Positions 13,643 to 20,522 of a DNA stretch of 22,229 bases are shown in pieces (the stretch's first letter is position 1; each line of letters begins with the position of its first letter). Under the pieces are notes generated by a model. The model was not told where the DNA came from. It did not search any database and saw only the letters and a program-made list of their open reading frames with translations. Made by a program: the position numbers and the translations under genes. This stretch comes from a virus. Where the stretch lies: positions 1-22,229 of the IMG/VR virus record IMGVR_UViG_3300025896_000203. One strand, 5' to 3'.

Positions 13643-14253
13643 GGCGTCACCATGTCCAGCACCAATTCGGCATTACCGAACTGTGCGACATTGGACTGCG
13701 CGACGAGGTTGTCGAGTTCCGTCAGGCCGTTGAACTTGTGAGCGTCCGCTGCGCCGGGGTTCATTTCGTAGCGCTCGGCCTCGGCAAGGCACATCTCTAG
13801 GTAAATGTCCGGTGCCAGCGTTAGCAGCCAATTAGTCGTTGTGGTGGAGCTCAGGTTCGGCACCGAGCTATCGTAAATTGCGGTGAAGTCGTCCTCGGTC
13901 ACAGGCGCAACCTTGATGGACGATCCCTGGATGGCGTAGTGGGTCGCATCCGATGACACCGCGTAAGGGTCAAGCAGAGACAACGCGCTCCACGACACCT
14001 GTGTCAGAGGCAGCGAGCCGGTCACATCGCGCACAATCGAGCGCAGCATGATAAACCCGGTCGGCAGCGTTGCCGTGCCCGTCGAATCCGTGGTGATGGT
14101 CGATAACCCAGACCGGCGATATTGCCCGCTCAGGTGTCGGTTCATCACCGATTCCGCGAGGGCAATGAAGTAGTCCGTTTCGGTCGAGGTATAGGTCTTG
14201 ACCATATAGGCCCCGATGGCCGTGGTCAGTTCGCTGTACGTACCAAAGGCCAT
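13639..14253 (-). CDS. Head-to-tail adaptor protein (SU10 adaptor type)
   Basis: The 204-aa protein follows the pattern of SU10-type phage adaptors: an N-terminal helix (YSELTTAIGAYMV), TDYFIALAESVMNRHL (residues about 26-41), TATLPTGFIMLRSI, an HYAIQGSSIKVAP beta strand, TTTTNWLLTLAPDIYLEMCLAEAERY (in broken form) and a helical C-terminus. Such proteins form a ring under the portal and connect it to the tail. The ATG at 14253 overlaps the preceding stop (TGATG), and the gene is followed by the gp10-like protein as expected for podovirus connectors. Confidence 0.8.
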   Translation of the reverse strand: MAFGTYSELTTAIGAYMVKTYTSTETDYFIALAESVMNRHLSGQYRRSGLSTITTDSTGTATLPTGFIMLRSIVRDVTGSLPLTQVSWSALSLLDPYAVSSDATHYAIQGSSIKVAPVTEDDFTAIYDSSVPNLSSTTTTNWLLTLAPDIYLEMCLAEAERYEMNPGAADAHKFNGLTELDNLVAQSNVAQFGNAELVLDMVTP

Positions 14254-14648
14254 CAGAGGTTCCCTTCGCGGGTTCTGAATGGCTTGTTCTCATCGCGAGA
14301 CAGCCACCATTTGAGGAAGTCCTTGTCGCCCTCCTTCATGCGGGGGGCGATTTCGGAGAACATCTTGTTGAGAGGGATACGGCCAACCCGTACCATTGGG
14401 ACGTTGCCGCCCTTGTCGGACCCCATGCCCGAACCCCAACGCTTGGAGCCGCGAGAATTGCGCTCTTCGGCGTTGAGGCGGAGCAGGTTGTCTTCTTCGA
14501 TGAACTCGGTCTTCATCACTTCGATAGGCACGCCGGAAACCGGGTGAGTGCCCCGCCCGGTATAGCGGCGGAAGCCATCGCCGGTTTCAACCAATGTCCA
14601 CTTGCAGTTCTGGACATCGGCCTCGGTGAGCTTAATCGTTGAGTTCAT
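14253..14648 (-). CDS. Small phage head-region protein, hypothetical
   Basis: ATG 14648 is preferred (a GGAA-type Shine-Dalgarno sequence and a 17-bp overlap with the previous gene); an earlier in-frame start at 14711 would lengthen the overlap. The 131-aa product is charged and contains ADVQNCKWTLVETGDGFRRY near the start and KMFSEIAPRMKEGDKDFLKWW near the end. The location between the major capsid and adaptor genes is a usual place for head-completion or capsid-associated proteins. I do not know its function. Confidence 0.55.
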   Translation of the reverse strand: MNSTIKLTEADVQNCKWTLVETGDGFRRYTGRGTHPVSGVPIEVMKTEFIEEDNLLRLNAEERNSRGSKRWGSGMGSDKGGNVPMVRVGRIPLNKMFSEIAPRMKEGDKDFLKWWLSRDENKPFRTREGNL

Positions 14649-14985
14649 ATTCAGCGATTCCGGCCTTGCGGGTGGACTTGGCTTCATCGAGGGGCAGGCG
14701 GATGACCGCACCGGCCCATAGCTTGTCCGGGAAGCCCGTTCCCGACTGTGCGGGCGGGGGCAGTTCCTCGTCGATAAAAGCGGCCTCCTGGACCGTTTCC
14801 ATCATGCCTGCGGCGTTCTTCTTGAGGATGGCCTCGCGCTCGTACCCGACCACTTCAAACTCGCCGATGGGGCGGTAATTGCGGAGGAGCTTGACCGCGA
14901 TCATGCGGGGCTTTTTGGCGTCGATTGCGGCCTGCGTTGCGGGCGGCATAATGCTGATTTCTTCGTTGAGGGCGGCGGTTGCCAC
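14632..14985 (-). CDS. Small phage head-region protein, hypothetical
   Basis: GTG 14985 has GGAG eight bases upstream and gives 117 aa; ATG 14949 (105 aa) lacks a clear Shine-Dalgarno, and an upstream in-frame ATG at 15054 lies inside the hairpin and terminator region. The core reads KKPRMIAVKLLRNYRPIGEF then VVGYEREAILKKNAAG, followed by ELPPPAQSGTGFPDKLWAG and a charged end. It is the first gene after the terminator and hairpin that follow the decoration-like gene. A head-structure or assembly role is suggested by context only. Confidence 0.55.
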   Translation of the reverse strand: MATAALNEEISIMPPATQAAIDAKKPRMIAVKLLRNYRPIGEFEVVGYEREAILKKNAAGMMETVQEAAFIDEELPPPAQSGTGFPDKLWAGAVIRLPLDEAKSTRKAGIAEYELND

Positions 14986-15046
14986 AGTTTCAACTCCGGT
15001 TTCTGGGGAAATAGACGCGGACGGTTGCCCGCGCCCTTGGGATGGG

Positions 15047-15065
15047 TCACGCAATCACTGCGGGA
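15047..15065 (-). repeat. Intergenic hairpin element, divergent copy D
   Basis: On the minus strand this reads CCCGCAGTGATTGCGTGA and retains the CGCA/TGCG stem (15050-15062) with one extra loop base compared with the three other copies. The adjoining CCCATCCCA and AAGGGCG are shared with copy C upstream of the scaffold gene. It lies between a terminator and the GTG of the 14632-14985 gene. Confidence 0.6.
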
Positions 15066-15071
15066 CATGGG

Positions 15072-15097
15072 AAAAGGGCGGAGCCGGAGCCCCGCCC
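15072..15097 (-). terminator. Intrinsic terminator after the capsid and decoration genes
   Basis: On the minus strand GGGCGG (15097-15092) pairs with CCGCCC (15081-15076), with a partly paired GC-rich 10-nt loop, and is followed by TTTT (15075-15072). It lies 9 bp past the stop codon of the 15106-15531 gene. It would reduce read-through from the highly expressed scaffold and capsid genes into the connector genes; some read-through must be expected because no clear promoter is seen after it. Confidence 0.7.
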
Positions 15098-15105
15098 GAT
15101 CAGGT

Positions 15106-15531
15106 TTAGACCGCAGCGGACCACGGCGAGGCTTCGGTGCCGGTCGTGACGAGATAACCGTTCACCATCCAGAAACCCGCAACCACATCGGTGAGGGTAA
15201 CCATCGAACCGGCCAAGCCGCCCGTGGTGGAACCGTTCATCGTAATGGTGTCGGAGGTTGCGGACGCAAGCATGTTGGTGCCTGCAATGTCGGTCGAGAG
15301 CGCAACGCCGCCGTTCATAACGTCGGTGCTGTTGGCGACCTGGATGACATGGCTGCCCGAGGACACGGTGGTCTTGACGTAGATGGTGTAAACATCGCCC
15401 TTTCCGGTCGAAGCCGGAAGGGTGATGATACGGCCAGTCGTGGAATCGAGAACCACAACCGCGCCTGCGTGCGTATCCTTGCTGAGGGTCGTCGCAGCGG
15501 TGATGACGATAGGCTGAAGGGGATAGGACAT
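15106..15531 (-). CDS. Putative capsid decoration or head-fibre protein
   Basis: This 141-aa protein directly follows the major capsid gene, with AAGGAG upstream of ATG 15531. Its sequence is beta-rich with many Thr, Ser, Val and Gly residues (GAVVVLDSTTGRIITLPAST, YTIYVKTTVSSGSHVIQVAN), similar in style to small capsid-decorating or head-fibre domains. A strong terminator follows, so it belongs to the same high-level transcript as scaffold and capsid. The decoration role is inferred from position and composition. Confidence 0.6.
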   Translation of the reverse strand: MSYPLQPIVITAATTLSKDTHAGAVVVLDSTTGRIITLPASTGKGDVYTIYVKTTVSSGSHVIQVANSTDVMNGGVALSTDIAGTNMLASATSDTITMNGSTTGGLAGSMVTLTDVVAGFWMVNGYLVTTGTEASPWSAAV

Positions 15532-15543
15532 GATGTGCTCTCC

Positions 15544-16545
15544 TTAGCTCGAAGCCGAGATGCCGTAGGTATCGGCAACGACACCATGAGCAGCTTCGTT
15601 GGCGACCATCAGGGTGTACTCCACGTTGAGAACACGCTTTTCCGCGTCGCCGGTTTTCGCCGGGGTACGGACAGCAATGTCATCAAGGAAGGCCACGGCC
15701 ACCATTGAGGGGTCGATCAGGAACACGTTACGGGCAATGGTTGCACCGGCACGGGTCATCTGAACGTTCGGAACGACAGTGATCAGGCCGAAGTCGGACT
15801 GATAGGCATCAGCCGCTGCAACGATAGTTGCCTGCCCGCCCTTCACTTCCTTGCGGAGCGAAACAACGTCAGCATCATCGAGGAAACGGGAGAACACCGT
15901 CTTGTTGTAGTTGGACAGCATCAGCACATCCGCTTCGCCACCGGCATTGGTGGTCGAGAGGATGACATCGTCCATCAGCGACTTGGTGAACGCGCGCTGC
16001 GTCCCGTTGGTCGCCGCACCCTGAATGCCGTTCGAGAACGAACCCGAAGCACCGCCGCCGCCAATGCTATCATTGGTTGCGAGCCATGCGCGGAAGCCGC
16101 CCAGCTTGCGGTTGGTTGCGCCGTTACCGGTGCCCGCCGAAGCCGCCTGATTGCTCAGGAGGATCACTTCCATGTCGATCTTGAGTTCGCGGCCCTTCTT
16201 GGCGATTTCGCGAGCCAGCTCCGACTTGCGACCGGCCTTGTCAACCGTGTCCTGGGTACGGGAGATGATGATCGACTTTTCCGAAATCTGCGTGTAGTTG
16301 CCCACGCGCGTCGTCGCGGTGATCGCATCGAACGACCAATCGTTACCTTCCGGCACGTTGTTGTCCGGGTCAGGCGTTGCGAGGGTGTCGGTCTGCCATT
16401 CGGGGTGAACCGATTTGGCATCCTTGCGCCCGATGAGGGAGAGGAACGGTGTCTTCTCCGGGGTGATCATATAGATCTTGTCGGCGAGTTCTTCGCGATT
16501 TCCGGTCGCGTCGTAGGTCTCGTAGGTATTTGCTACCTGAGCCAT
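15544..16545 (-). CDS. Major capsid protein, SU10/DUF5309 family
   Basis: This 333-aa protein has the hallmark start of the SU10-type (DUF5309) major capsid family: an NTYETYDATGNREELADKIY-like N-arm, then ITPEKTPFLSLIGRKDA (residues about 28-44), HPEWQTDTLATPD and a VPEGNDWSFD segment. The later parts (SLMDDVILSTTNAGG, DVLMLSNYNKTVFSRF, LIDPSMVAVAFLDDI) fit the HK97-fold core. It builds the icosahedral shell around the scaffold. AGGAG lies before ATG 16545, 12 bp after the scaffold stop. The length is normal for the family and the call is among the firmest in the window. Confidence 0.92.
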   Translation of the reverse strand: MAQVANTYETYDATGNREELADKIYMITPEKTPFLSLIGRKDAKSVHPEWQTDTLATPDPDNNVPEGNDWSFDAITATTRVGNYTQISEKSIIISRTQDTVDKAGRKSELAREIAKKGRELKIDMEVILLSNQAASAGTGNGATNRKLGGFRAWLATNDSIGGGGASGSFSNGIQGAATNGTQRAFTKSLMDDVILSTTNAGGEADVLMLSNYNKTVFSRFLDDADVVSLRKEVKGGQATIVAAADAYQSDFGLITVVPNVQMTRAGATIARNVFLIDPSMVAVAFLDDIAVRTPAKTGDAEKRVLNVEYTLMVANEAAHGVVADTYGISASS

Positions 16546-16556
16546 GGGGATTGCTC

Positions 16557-17576
16557 CTAGATGAGGTCTGCGATTGCGGCGATGCCATCTTCGATGGAAC
16601 CGCTGCGGCGAAGCCGCTCAGACCGCGCCTGACGCTCGCTGGAGACGCGCGCTTTCGGGTCCACCCGCTTGCCCGGTCGGGCAATGGGCTTGGCCTGTAC
16701 CTGCTGCTTGACTTCCGGGGCCTTCGCGAGTGCCTTGCGATAGCGGAGGGCATCCCGGAGGATGAGCCACTGCTTGGCGGTGCGGAGGGTCTGGAGGTCG
16801 GCAGGATCGAGGCCCCACCAGTCAGCCCCTTTGGCCGTCACTTCCTCAAGGAACGCCTTGGCCTTCGCGTTATCGGCGAAGAAGGCGTCCGTTTTCTCAA
16901 GCTTCTGCATTTCGGCGGCGAAGTCGGCTTGCGCCTGCTTTTCCGCTTCCTGCTGCTGCTTTTGCGTGAGGGTCGTGCGCTCCTGATCGATGGCGTAGAA
17001 CTGCTGGAGGGCAGTCTCATAGCGCCGCGTCCGCTCCATATGCTGCATATAGCCGATGGGGTCGGTTTCAGGAGAGCCGGTGAACGGGTCTGGGGGTTGT
17101 GGCAGGTATGACTTGGAAAACTCGGTCAGTCTCTCAGAGAGCAGGGCCAGTGATTGAGCCTGCTGATCTACTTCAGAAGCCTTTGCCTCAACCTGCTTGC
17201 GCTGGTCGGACAATTCCGTGGTCTTCTTCGTGTAGTCGCGCTGGAACATCGAGCCGCGCTTGAGTTCTGCGATGGTTGTCACGGTGCCATCGTCAAGGGT
17301 TACCTTTGCGGTGTCGGGAGCAAAGCGCCCGCCCTTGATTTCGGCCTCGGAGCCATCCGCATCGTCTGCGGCGTCCTCGTCCTCAACGTCTTCCGATACG
17401 TCAATTTCGGGGTCGTCCCCGTCATCGGCGGCTTCGGCTGTCGCTTCCTCATCTCCATCAACGGGGTCCGTTTCCGGGTCGTCGGGCAGGAGATTGGCAA
17501 TGTCTTCGACCGACTGATCAAAGCTCGGGGAATCATCAACAGGCCCCGGCTCGCCGGGGAGATTGTTGTCTGACAT
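16557..17576 (-). CDS. Capsid scaffolding protein
   Basis: The 339-aa protein has a strongly acidic, low-complexity N-terminal third (residues about 1-85, many Asp/Glu), then ELKRGSMFQRDYTKKTTEL, a long coiled-coil-like Gln/Glu/Lys region (about 125-225) and a basic C-terminus (about 285-330). This domain order and the place right before the major capsid gene are typical of podovirus scaffolds, which guide procapsid assembly and leave. It begins at ATG 17576 with AAGGA nine bases upstream. Two hairpins (17619-17634 and 17594-17607) lie in its leader and could tune expression. Confidence 0.85.
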   Translation of the reverse strand: MSDNNLPGEPGPVDDSPSFDQSVEDIANLLPDDPETDPVDGDEEATAEAADDGDDPEIDVSEDVEDEDAADDADGSEAEIKGGRFAPDTAKVTLDDGTVTTIAELKRGSMFQRDYTKKTTELSDQRKQVEAKASEVDQQAQSLALLSERLTEFSKSYLPQPPDPFTGSPETDPIGYMQHMERTRRYETALQQFYAIDQERTTLTQKQQQEAEKQAQADFAAEMQKLEKTDAFFADNAKAKAFLEEVTAKGADWWGLDPADLQTLRTAKQWLILRDALRYRKALAKAPEVKQQVQAKPIARPGKRVDPKARVSSERQARSERLRRSGSIEDGIAAIADLI

Positions 17577-17593
17577 AGGTAATAGTCCTTCTC

Positions 17594-17607
17594 ACGCCCT
17601 TGGGCGT
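17594..17607 (-). promoter_or_regulatory. Leader hairpin before the scaffold gene
   Basis: ACGCCC-AA-GGGCGT is a perfect inverted repeat lying just before the scaffold Shine-Dalgarno sequence (GAGAAGGA). No T-tract follows, so it is unlikely to terminate transcription. Copy D of the other hairpin retains only the AAGGGCG half. Confidence 0.5.
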
Positions 17608-17618
17608 TCTGGGATGGG

Positions 17619-17634
17619 CCGCGCATCACTGCGG
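17619..17634 (-). repeat. Intergenic hairpin element, copy C (scaffold leader)
   Basis: The minus strand reads CCGCAGTGATGCGCGG, identical over 16 nt to the copies at 20088-20103 and 20547-20562. It folds as CCGCA-GTGA-TGCG with a bulged C and a final GG, giving a GNRA-class tetraloop. It lies between the 17649-17915 stop and the scaffold start. Confidence 0.65.
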
Positions 17635-17648
17635 GGCATAAGCCGGGG

Positions 17649-17915
17649 TCAGCTTTCGCTGGTCGGCTCGTTCGGCGTGAACCCGCCATTGGAACTGCCC
17701 ATCTTTGTGATGGAGGCCTCAAGCTGGTCCCGAACATCGAGGAGGCACCGGGCAACGGCCTGGAGCCTCAGAATTTCTGTCGTGTCACCCACATTGACTT
17801 CGGCCAATGCGAGGAGCGCGTTCATGCGCACGGTTGAGAATGCCTCGGCCAAGGTTTCATCAGCGAGCAAGCGCTCGGCTTCCTTGGCGAAGTGGGCTTC
17901 GGCTGGGGTTGCCAT
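17649..17915 (-). CDS. Small helical phage protein upstream of scaffold
   Basis: ATG 17915 has GAGG five bases upstream and is preferred over the in-frame GTG 17936. The 88-aa product is almost wholly helical (EAERLLADETLAEAFSTVR, then LQAVARCLLDVRDQLEASI), with a flexible Gly/Asn/Ser tail. Proteins of this length and composition often occur between portal or tail genes and the scaffold in podoviruses; their function is not known to me. It is the last gene before the hairpin-containing scaffold leader. Confidence 0.6.
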   Translation of the reverse strand: MATPAEAHFAKEAERLLADETLAEAFSTVRMNALLALAEVNVGDTTEILRLQAVARCLLDVRDQLEASITKMGSSNGGFTPNEPTSES

Positions 17916-17960
17916 TGGGGCCTCTTGGATAGACACATTTGTGGTTAGGGCGTGGGGGTC

Positions 17961-18731
17961 TCAGCCTGCAACGTAATCCGGGTCTAACCCCACCGGATCT
18001 GCCTGCGTAAGCTGCTTAAAAAGCGACAGGTCTGGTGGGTTCGCCATGATCTGCGCCAGCGTCATGGACGTGGCCGCAAACCGGCGCATATCCTTCGTGA
18101 TTGGCATCAGACCGCTGGTAAAAGCGGCACGGATCGTCAAGCCGTCCGCCGTCTTAAAATCGCAGCCGACCTGCCCAAGCAGGCACCCAGCTTTACCCGA
18201 CAAGTCTGCCCCCGTCTTGGACACTAGCTTGGCTGAGAACACGACAATGATGCCAAGGAGTGCAGTGTAGTCTATGCGCTGGGTGTAAAAATGATAGGCG
18301 GTTCCAGCGGTGGCAATTTGCGTGATCACCATATTTGGTGAGGCCGAATAGCTTGGCGCTGGTCCGGATGGCACTGCGTTGTCATCGCCGCCGCCAGCCA
18401 GTGGGAACTCAGCCGGATATATCTGGCCGCTCACACGCGTCCATGATTGGCGCTGCGACCACAAGCCTGTTGCTTGCGAAAGATCATAGATCGCAAGGTC
18501 TCCAACCTTCACCAGAACATCATTGTCAGGTGGGTTATCCTTGCTTCGATAGATGACGCCCCACGGTACGAACTTGGTCAGCCCGAGCGCTGACGCCGGG
18601 TTATTGTTACCTAAGTCAACGCGCCCTTGCAGGGTGATGTTGTGGTAGCCAGGCGTGACGCCCTCGGCAATCTTTCGGTTCAATGCAACCGTGTTGCGGA
18701 CCAACGCATCGGCGGTAATTGTGTCGATCAT
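17961..18731 (-). CDS. Putative virion appendage protein, hypothetical
   Basis: This 256-aa protein of mixed type has an N-terminal helix, a beta-rich middle (VLVKVGDLAIYDLSQATGLW, WTRVSGQIYPAEFPLAGGGDD) and a helical C-terminal part with two cysteines (GCLLGQVGCDF). Its start overlaps the lectin-like gene before it (ATGA at 18728-18731), so the two products may form one appendage. I recognise no family. Confidence 0.5.
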   Translation of the reverse strand: MIDTITADALVRNTVALNRKIAEGVTPGYHNITLQGRVDLGNNNPASALGLTKFVPWGVIYRSKDNPPDNDVLVKVGDLAIYDLSQATGLWSQRQSWTRVSGQIYPAEFPLAGGGDDNAVPSGPAPSYSASPNMVITQIATAGTAYHFYTQRIDYTALLGIIVVFSAKLVSKTGADLSGKAGCLLGQVGCDFKTADGLTIRAAFTSGLMPITKDMRRFAATSMTLAQIMANPPDLSLFKQLTQADPVGLDPDYVAG

Positions 18732-19612
18732 GGCGCCGTCCAGACTGCCAGTACCCCCACGTTCACGCGGTTTAGTCCGTTATCCAGCGTAGTCATATCG
18801 CCATCGCTCAATGCCGATTTAAACCACACATGGCAGGAAGTTTCGCCATTCCAAAAGTCGGCGGGACCGGAGCTGGCCTCCACAGACATCAAAGACGGCG
18901 AGGCCGTGTTGCTTGTGGAGCCGGCAGTACCAAGCGAGGATGACATATCTACGCCATCGATCTTCAATGTCCCTAGAGCCCCAGCATAGTCGCGACGGCC
19001 AATTATCCTGTGCCACACATCACCGATATCAGACGGCGTCGTAAAAGACTGTCCCGCATCCGCATCCAAGCGACGGCTCTGCAGGGCACCAGTTCCGGTT
19101 GCTATCGTCGTCAGCACACGGAGCCGGTTATTCGGGTTGGGTGTGAGCGTCTGCCACAGGCAGTTGTTTGCCGCCTTGCTGATGTATCGAGCAACGCTCG
19201 CCCCCGTCAGCCCGGCGACGTTTTGGCTAAAGGTCAGGCTGATCGACATCTGCGCAGTATCGTCCACGCCATCGCAGACGATTGATCGGCAGTGCGGGGC
19301 CATTTTTGCTTGGCTACCTGCAGTGGCCTGCGTAACGTGCCGGCTGTTGCCCGTCTGATCATATCGAGTAACCACAAAGGCATTGCCAGCGGCCCACGCT
19401 GCAACTGCGGCAGGATCAAGCCACCCATTTGCTGCTGCCGAGAAGTCCTGCTCCGCGTTATCGCTGGCTCTCCGCAGCCTCACTAGAGGGCCTGTGTACG
19501 ATGTCAGCAGGCGCGCCAGCCCTACGGCTGCAAATGCCGCTGGCAACCCATCCAACGGCGGCGTCCATACCCCCACGCCCTGAAGCAGGGTGTATTTGAT
19601 CGCGCTGCGCAT
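18728..19612 (-). CDS. Lectin-like (concanavalin A-type) virion protein
   Basis: The 294-aa protein contains GPLVRLRRASDNAEQDFS (residues about 41-58), LDPAAVAAWA and VVTRYDQTGNSRHVTQATAG (about 79-98), closely resembling the start of the alpha-L-arabinofuranosidase B catalytic-type domain, a concanavalin A-like fold. The rest (WHRIIGRRDYAG, LKIDGVDMSSSLG) follows the LamG-like strand pattern. In phages such domains usually bind or cleave surface glycans as part of fibres; catalytic residues were not identified. Its ATG lies 1 bp past the upstream stop (TGATATG). Confidence 0.65.
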   Translation of the reverse strand: MRSAIKYTLLQGVGVWTPPLDGLPAAFAAVGLARLLTSYTGPLVRLRRASDNAEQDFSAAANGWLDPAAVAAWAAGNAFVVTRYDQTGNSRHVTQATAGSQAKMAPHCRSIVCDGVDDTAQMSISLTFSQNVAGLTGASVARYISKAANNCLWQTLTPNPNNRLRVLTTIATGTGALQSRRLDADAGQSFTTPSDIGDVWHRIIGRRDYAGALGTLKIDGVDMSSSLGTAGSTSNTASPSLMSVEASSGPADFWNGETSCHVWFKSALSDGDMTTLDNGLNRVNVGVLAVWTAP

Positions 19613-19613
19613 A

Positions 19614-20063
19614 TCAGCCGCTGATGCCCGTCACACGGACCTGAATGTCCGAAGTGCTGGTGAGCGTCCAGCCCGTGCCGTCGATCAGGAGCAGATAGAA
19701 CGATCCCGTGTCCGCAACCGGGGCCATGACGATGTTGACCGCGCCCGAGCTATACTCATTCGGCGTGCCGTGGTCGTACAGCGTCGTGACCGGCACAGTC
19801 TTGCGGACCTTGAACGCATCAGCGGCATTGAGCGAGTAAGCCGCGTTGTCGGTCTTGGTCGTGTTGGTCGGGTCGGCGTTGAACAGCACCGCATTGAGCG
19901 ACGAGGTCACAGCCGCTTTCACCATGACAGAGATTTCGTTGATGATCAGGCGGCGGTTAAAGCCAATGCCTGTGTTGAACGTCATCAGCGCACCGACGAT
20001 GTCGCCCGCCGAATACGCACCGCTGGTCACGGTTGGCGTGACCGTGATGTCAAATGCTGCCAT
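19614..20063 (-). CDS. Beta-rich virion protein whose 5' end is duplicated
   Basis: This 149-aa protein is rich in Thr, Val, Ala and Asn (VTPTVTSGAYSAGDIVGALM, LIINEISVMVKAAVTSSL) and probably an all-beta structural subunit of the virion. GGAG lies seven bases before ATG 20063. The first 25 codons plus leader are present again at 20447-20573, on the other side of groES. A C-terminal GTGWTLTSTSDIQVRVTGISG stretch (read in parts) suggests a beta-sandwich. No family is recognised. Confidence 0.6.
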   Translation of the reverse strand: MAAFDITVTPTVTSGAYSAGDIVGALMTFNTGIGFNRRLIINEISVMVKAAVTSSLNAVLFNADPTNTTKTDNAAYSLNAADAFKVRKTVPVTTLYDHGTPNEYSSGAVNIVMAPVADTGSFYLLLIDGTGWTLTSTSDIQVRVTGISG

Positions 20064-20114
20064 GTGGAAACTCCATCAAAGGGAAAGCCGCGCATCACTG
20101 CGGGGGAGTGGTTA
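19988..20114. repeat. 127-bp direct repeat, copy 1 (after groES)
   Basis: It matches 20447-20573 over 127 bp with one mismatch (20106 G versus 20565 A). It covers the first 25 codons of the 19614-20063 gene, its Shine-Dalgarno sequence, a hairpin element and the groES stop codon. The exact match ends on both sides at unrelated sequence. Confidence 0.95.
20088..20103 (-). repeat. Intergenic hairpin element, copy A
   Basis: CCGCAGTGATGCGCGG on the minus strand, between the groES stop and the Shine-Dalgarno sequence of the 19614-20063 gene. It lies inside the 127-bp repeat, so copy B is its duplicate rather than an independent occurrence. Confidence 0.65.
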
Positions 20115-20405
20115 GGCAACCGCGCGGAGGTCCACGGATAGGGTGCCAAATACTTCAGACTGTTTCAGGATAACGTGAGCGTCCCCGACCGCTCTGGCCT
20201 CAACGCCACTCCACCGCCCAAATAGGACGTGGTCCCCGACTTTCAGCACCATTGGCTCATCAGCAGACCCCGGCCCAACTGCTTCAACGATACCTTCCTG
20301 CGGCTTCTCAAGCGCATTGTCTGGGATAAGAATCCCACCCGCCGTAATGTTGGCTGCGGAGACCCGCTTAACGAGCACTCGGTCAGCTAGTGGGTTGAAC
20401 TTCAT
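20112..20405 (-). CDS. groES-like: GroES-like co-chaperonin
   Basis: The 97-aa protein aligns by eye along the whole of bacterial GroES: FNPLADRVLVKRV (3-15), the mobile loop with GGILIPD (23-29) that binds GroEL, EKPQEGIVEAVGPG (33-46), KVGDHVLFGRWSG (55-67) and ILKQSEVFGTL (79-89). The roof-loop region (GSADEPM) is several residues shorter than in typical GroES. It probably forms a heptameric lid on host GroEL to help fold virion proteins, as T4 gp31 does for its capsid protein. AAGGAG precedes ATG 20405. It is flanked by 127-bp repeats, suggesting recent insertion. No groEL is in the window. Confidence 0.92.
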   Translation of the reverse strand: MKFNPLADRVLVKRVSAANITAGGILIPDNALEKPQEGIVEAVGPGSADEPMVLKVGDHVLFGRWSGVEARAVGDAHVILKQSEVFGTLSVDLRAVA

Positions 20406-20522
20406 TCATCTTCTCCTTGCTCGAAGCGATCTGCGCAGCGTTGGCCGCGCACCGACGATGTCGCCCGCCGAATACGCACCGCTGGTCACGGTTGGCGTGA
20501 CCGTGATGTCAAATGCTGCCAT
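20406..20522 (-). pseudogene. 38-codon remnant of the 19614-20063 gene, abutting groES
   Basis: The second copy of the repeat supplies a complete Shine-Dalgarno sequence, ATG (20522) and the first 25 codons (MAAFDITVTPTVTSGAYSAG, DIVGA) of the downstream gene. The frame then runs through foreign sequence (RPTLRRSLRARRR) to TGA at 20408-20406, directly next to the groES ATG at 20405. It may still be translated and deliver ribosomes to groES. A different frame over the same leader reads ANAAQIASSKEKMNEVQPTS then stop, overlapping the groES start; this may be the 3' end of the gene that preceded groES in its source. Confidence 0.75.

Noticed and set aside
15025-15708. 227-aa ORF on the + strand
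   Set aside because: It spans the terminator and lies opposite the decoration and capsid genes; its composition is out-of-frame in type.
17594-17607. ACGCCC/GGGCGT hairpin as an intrinsic terminator
   Set aside because: No T-run follows on either strand, and it lies immediately before the scaffold ribosome site.
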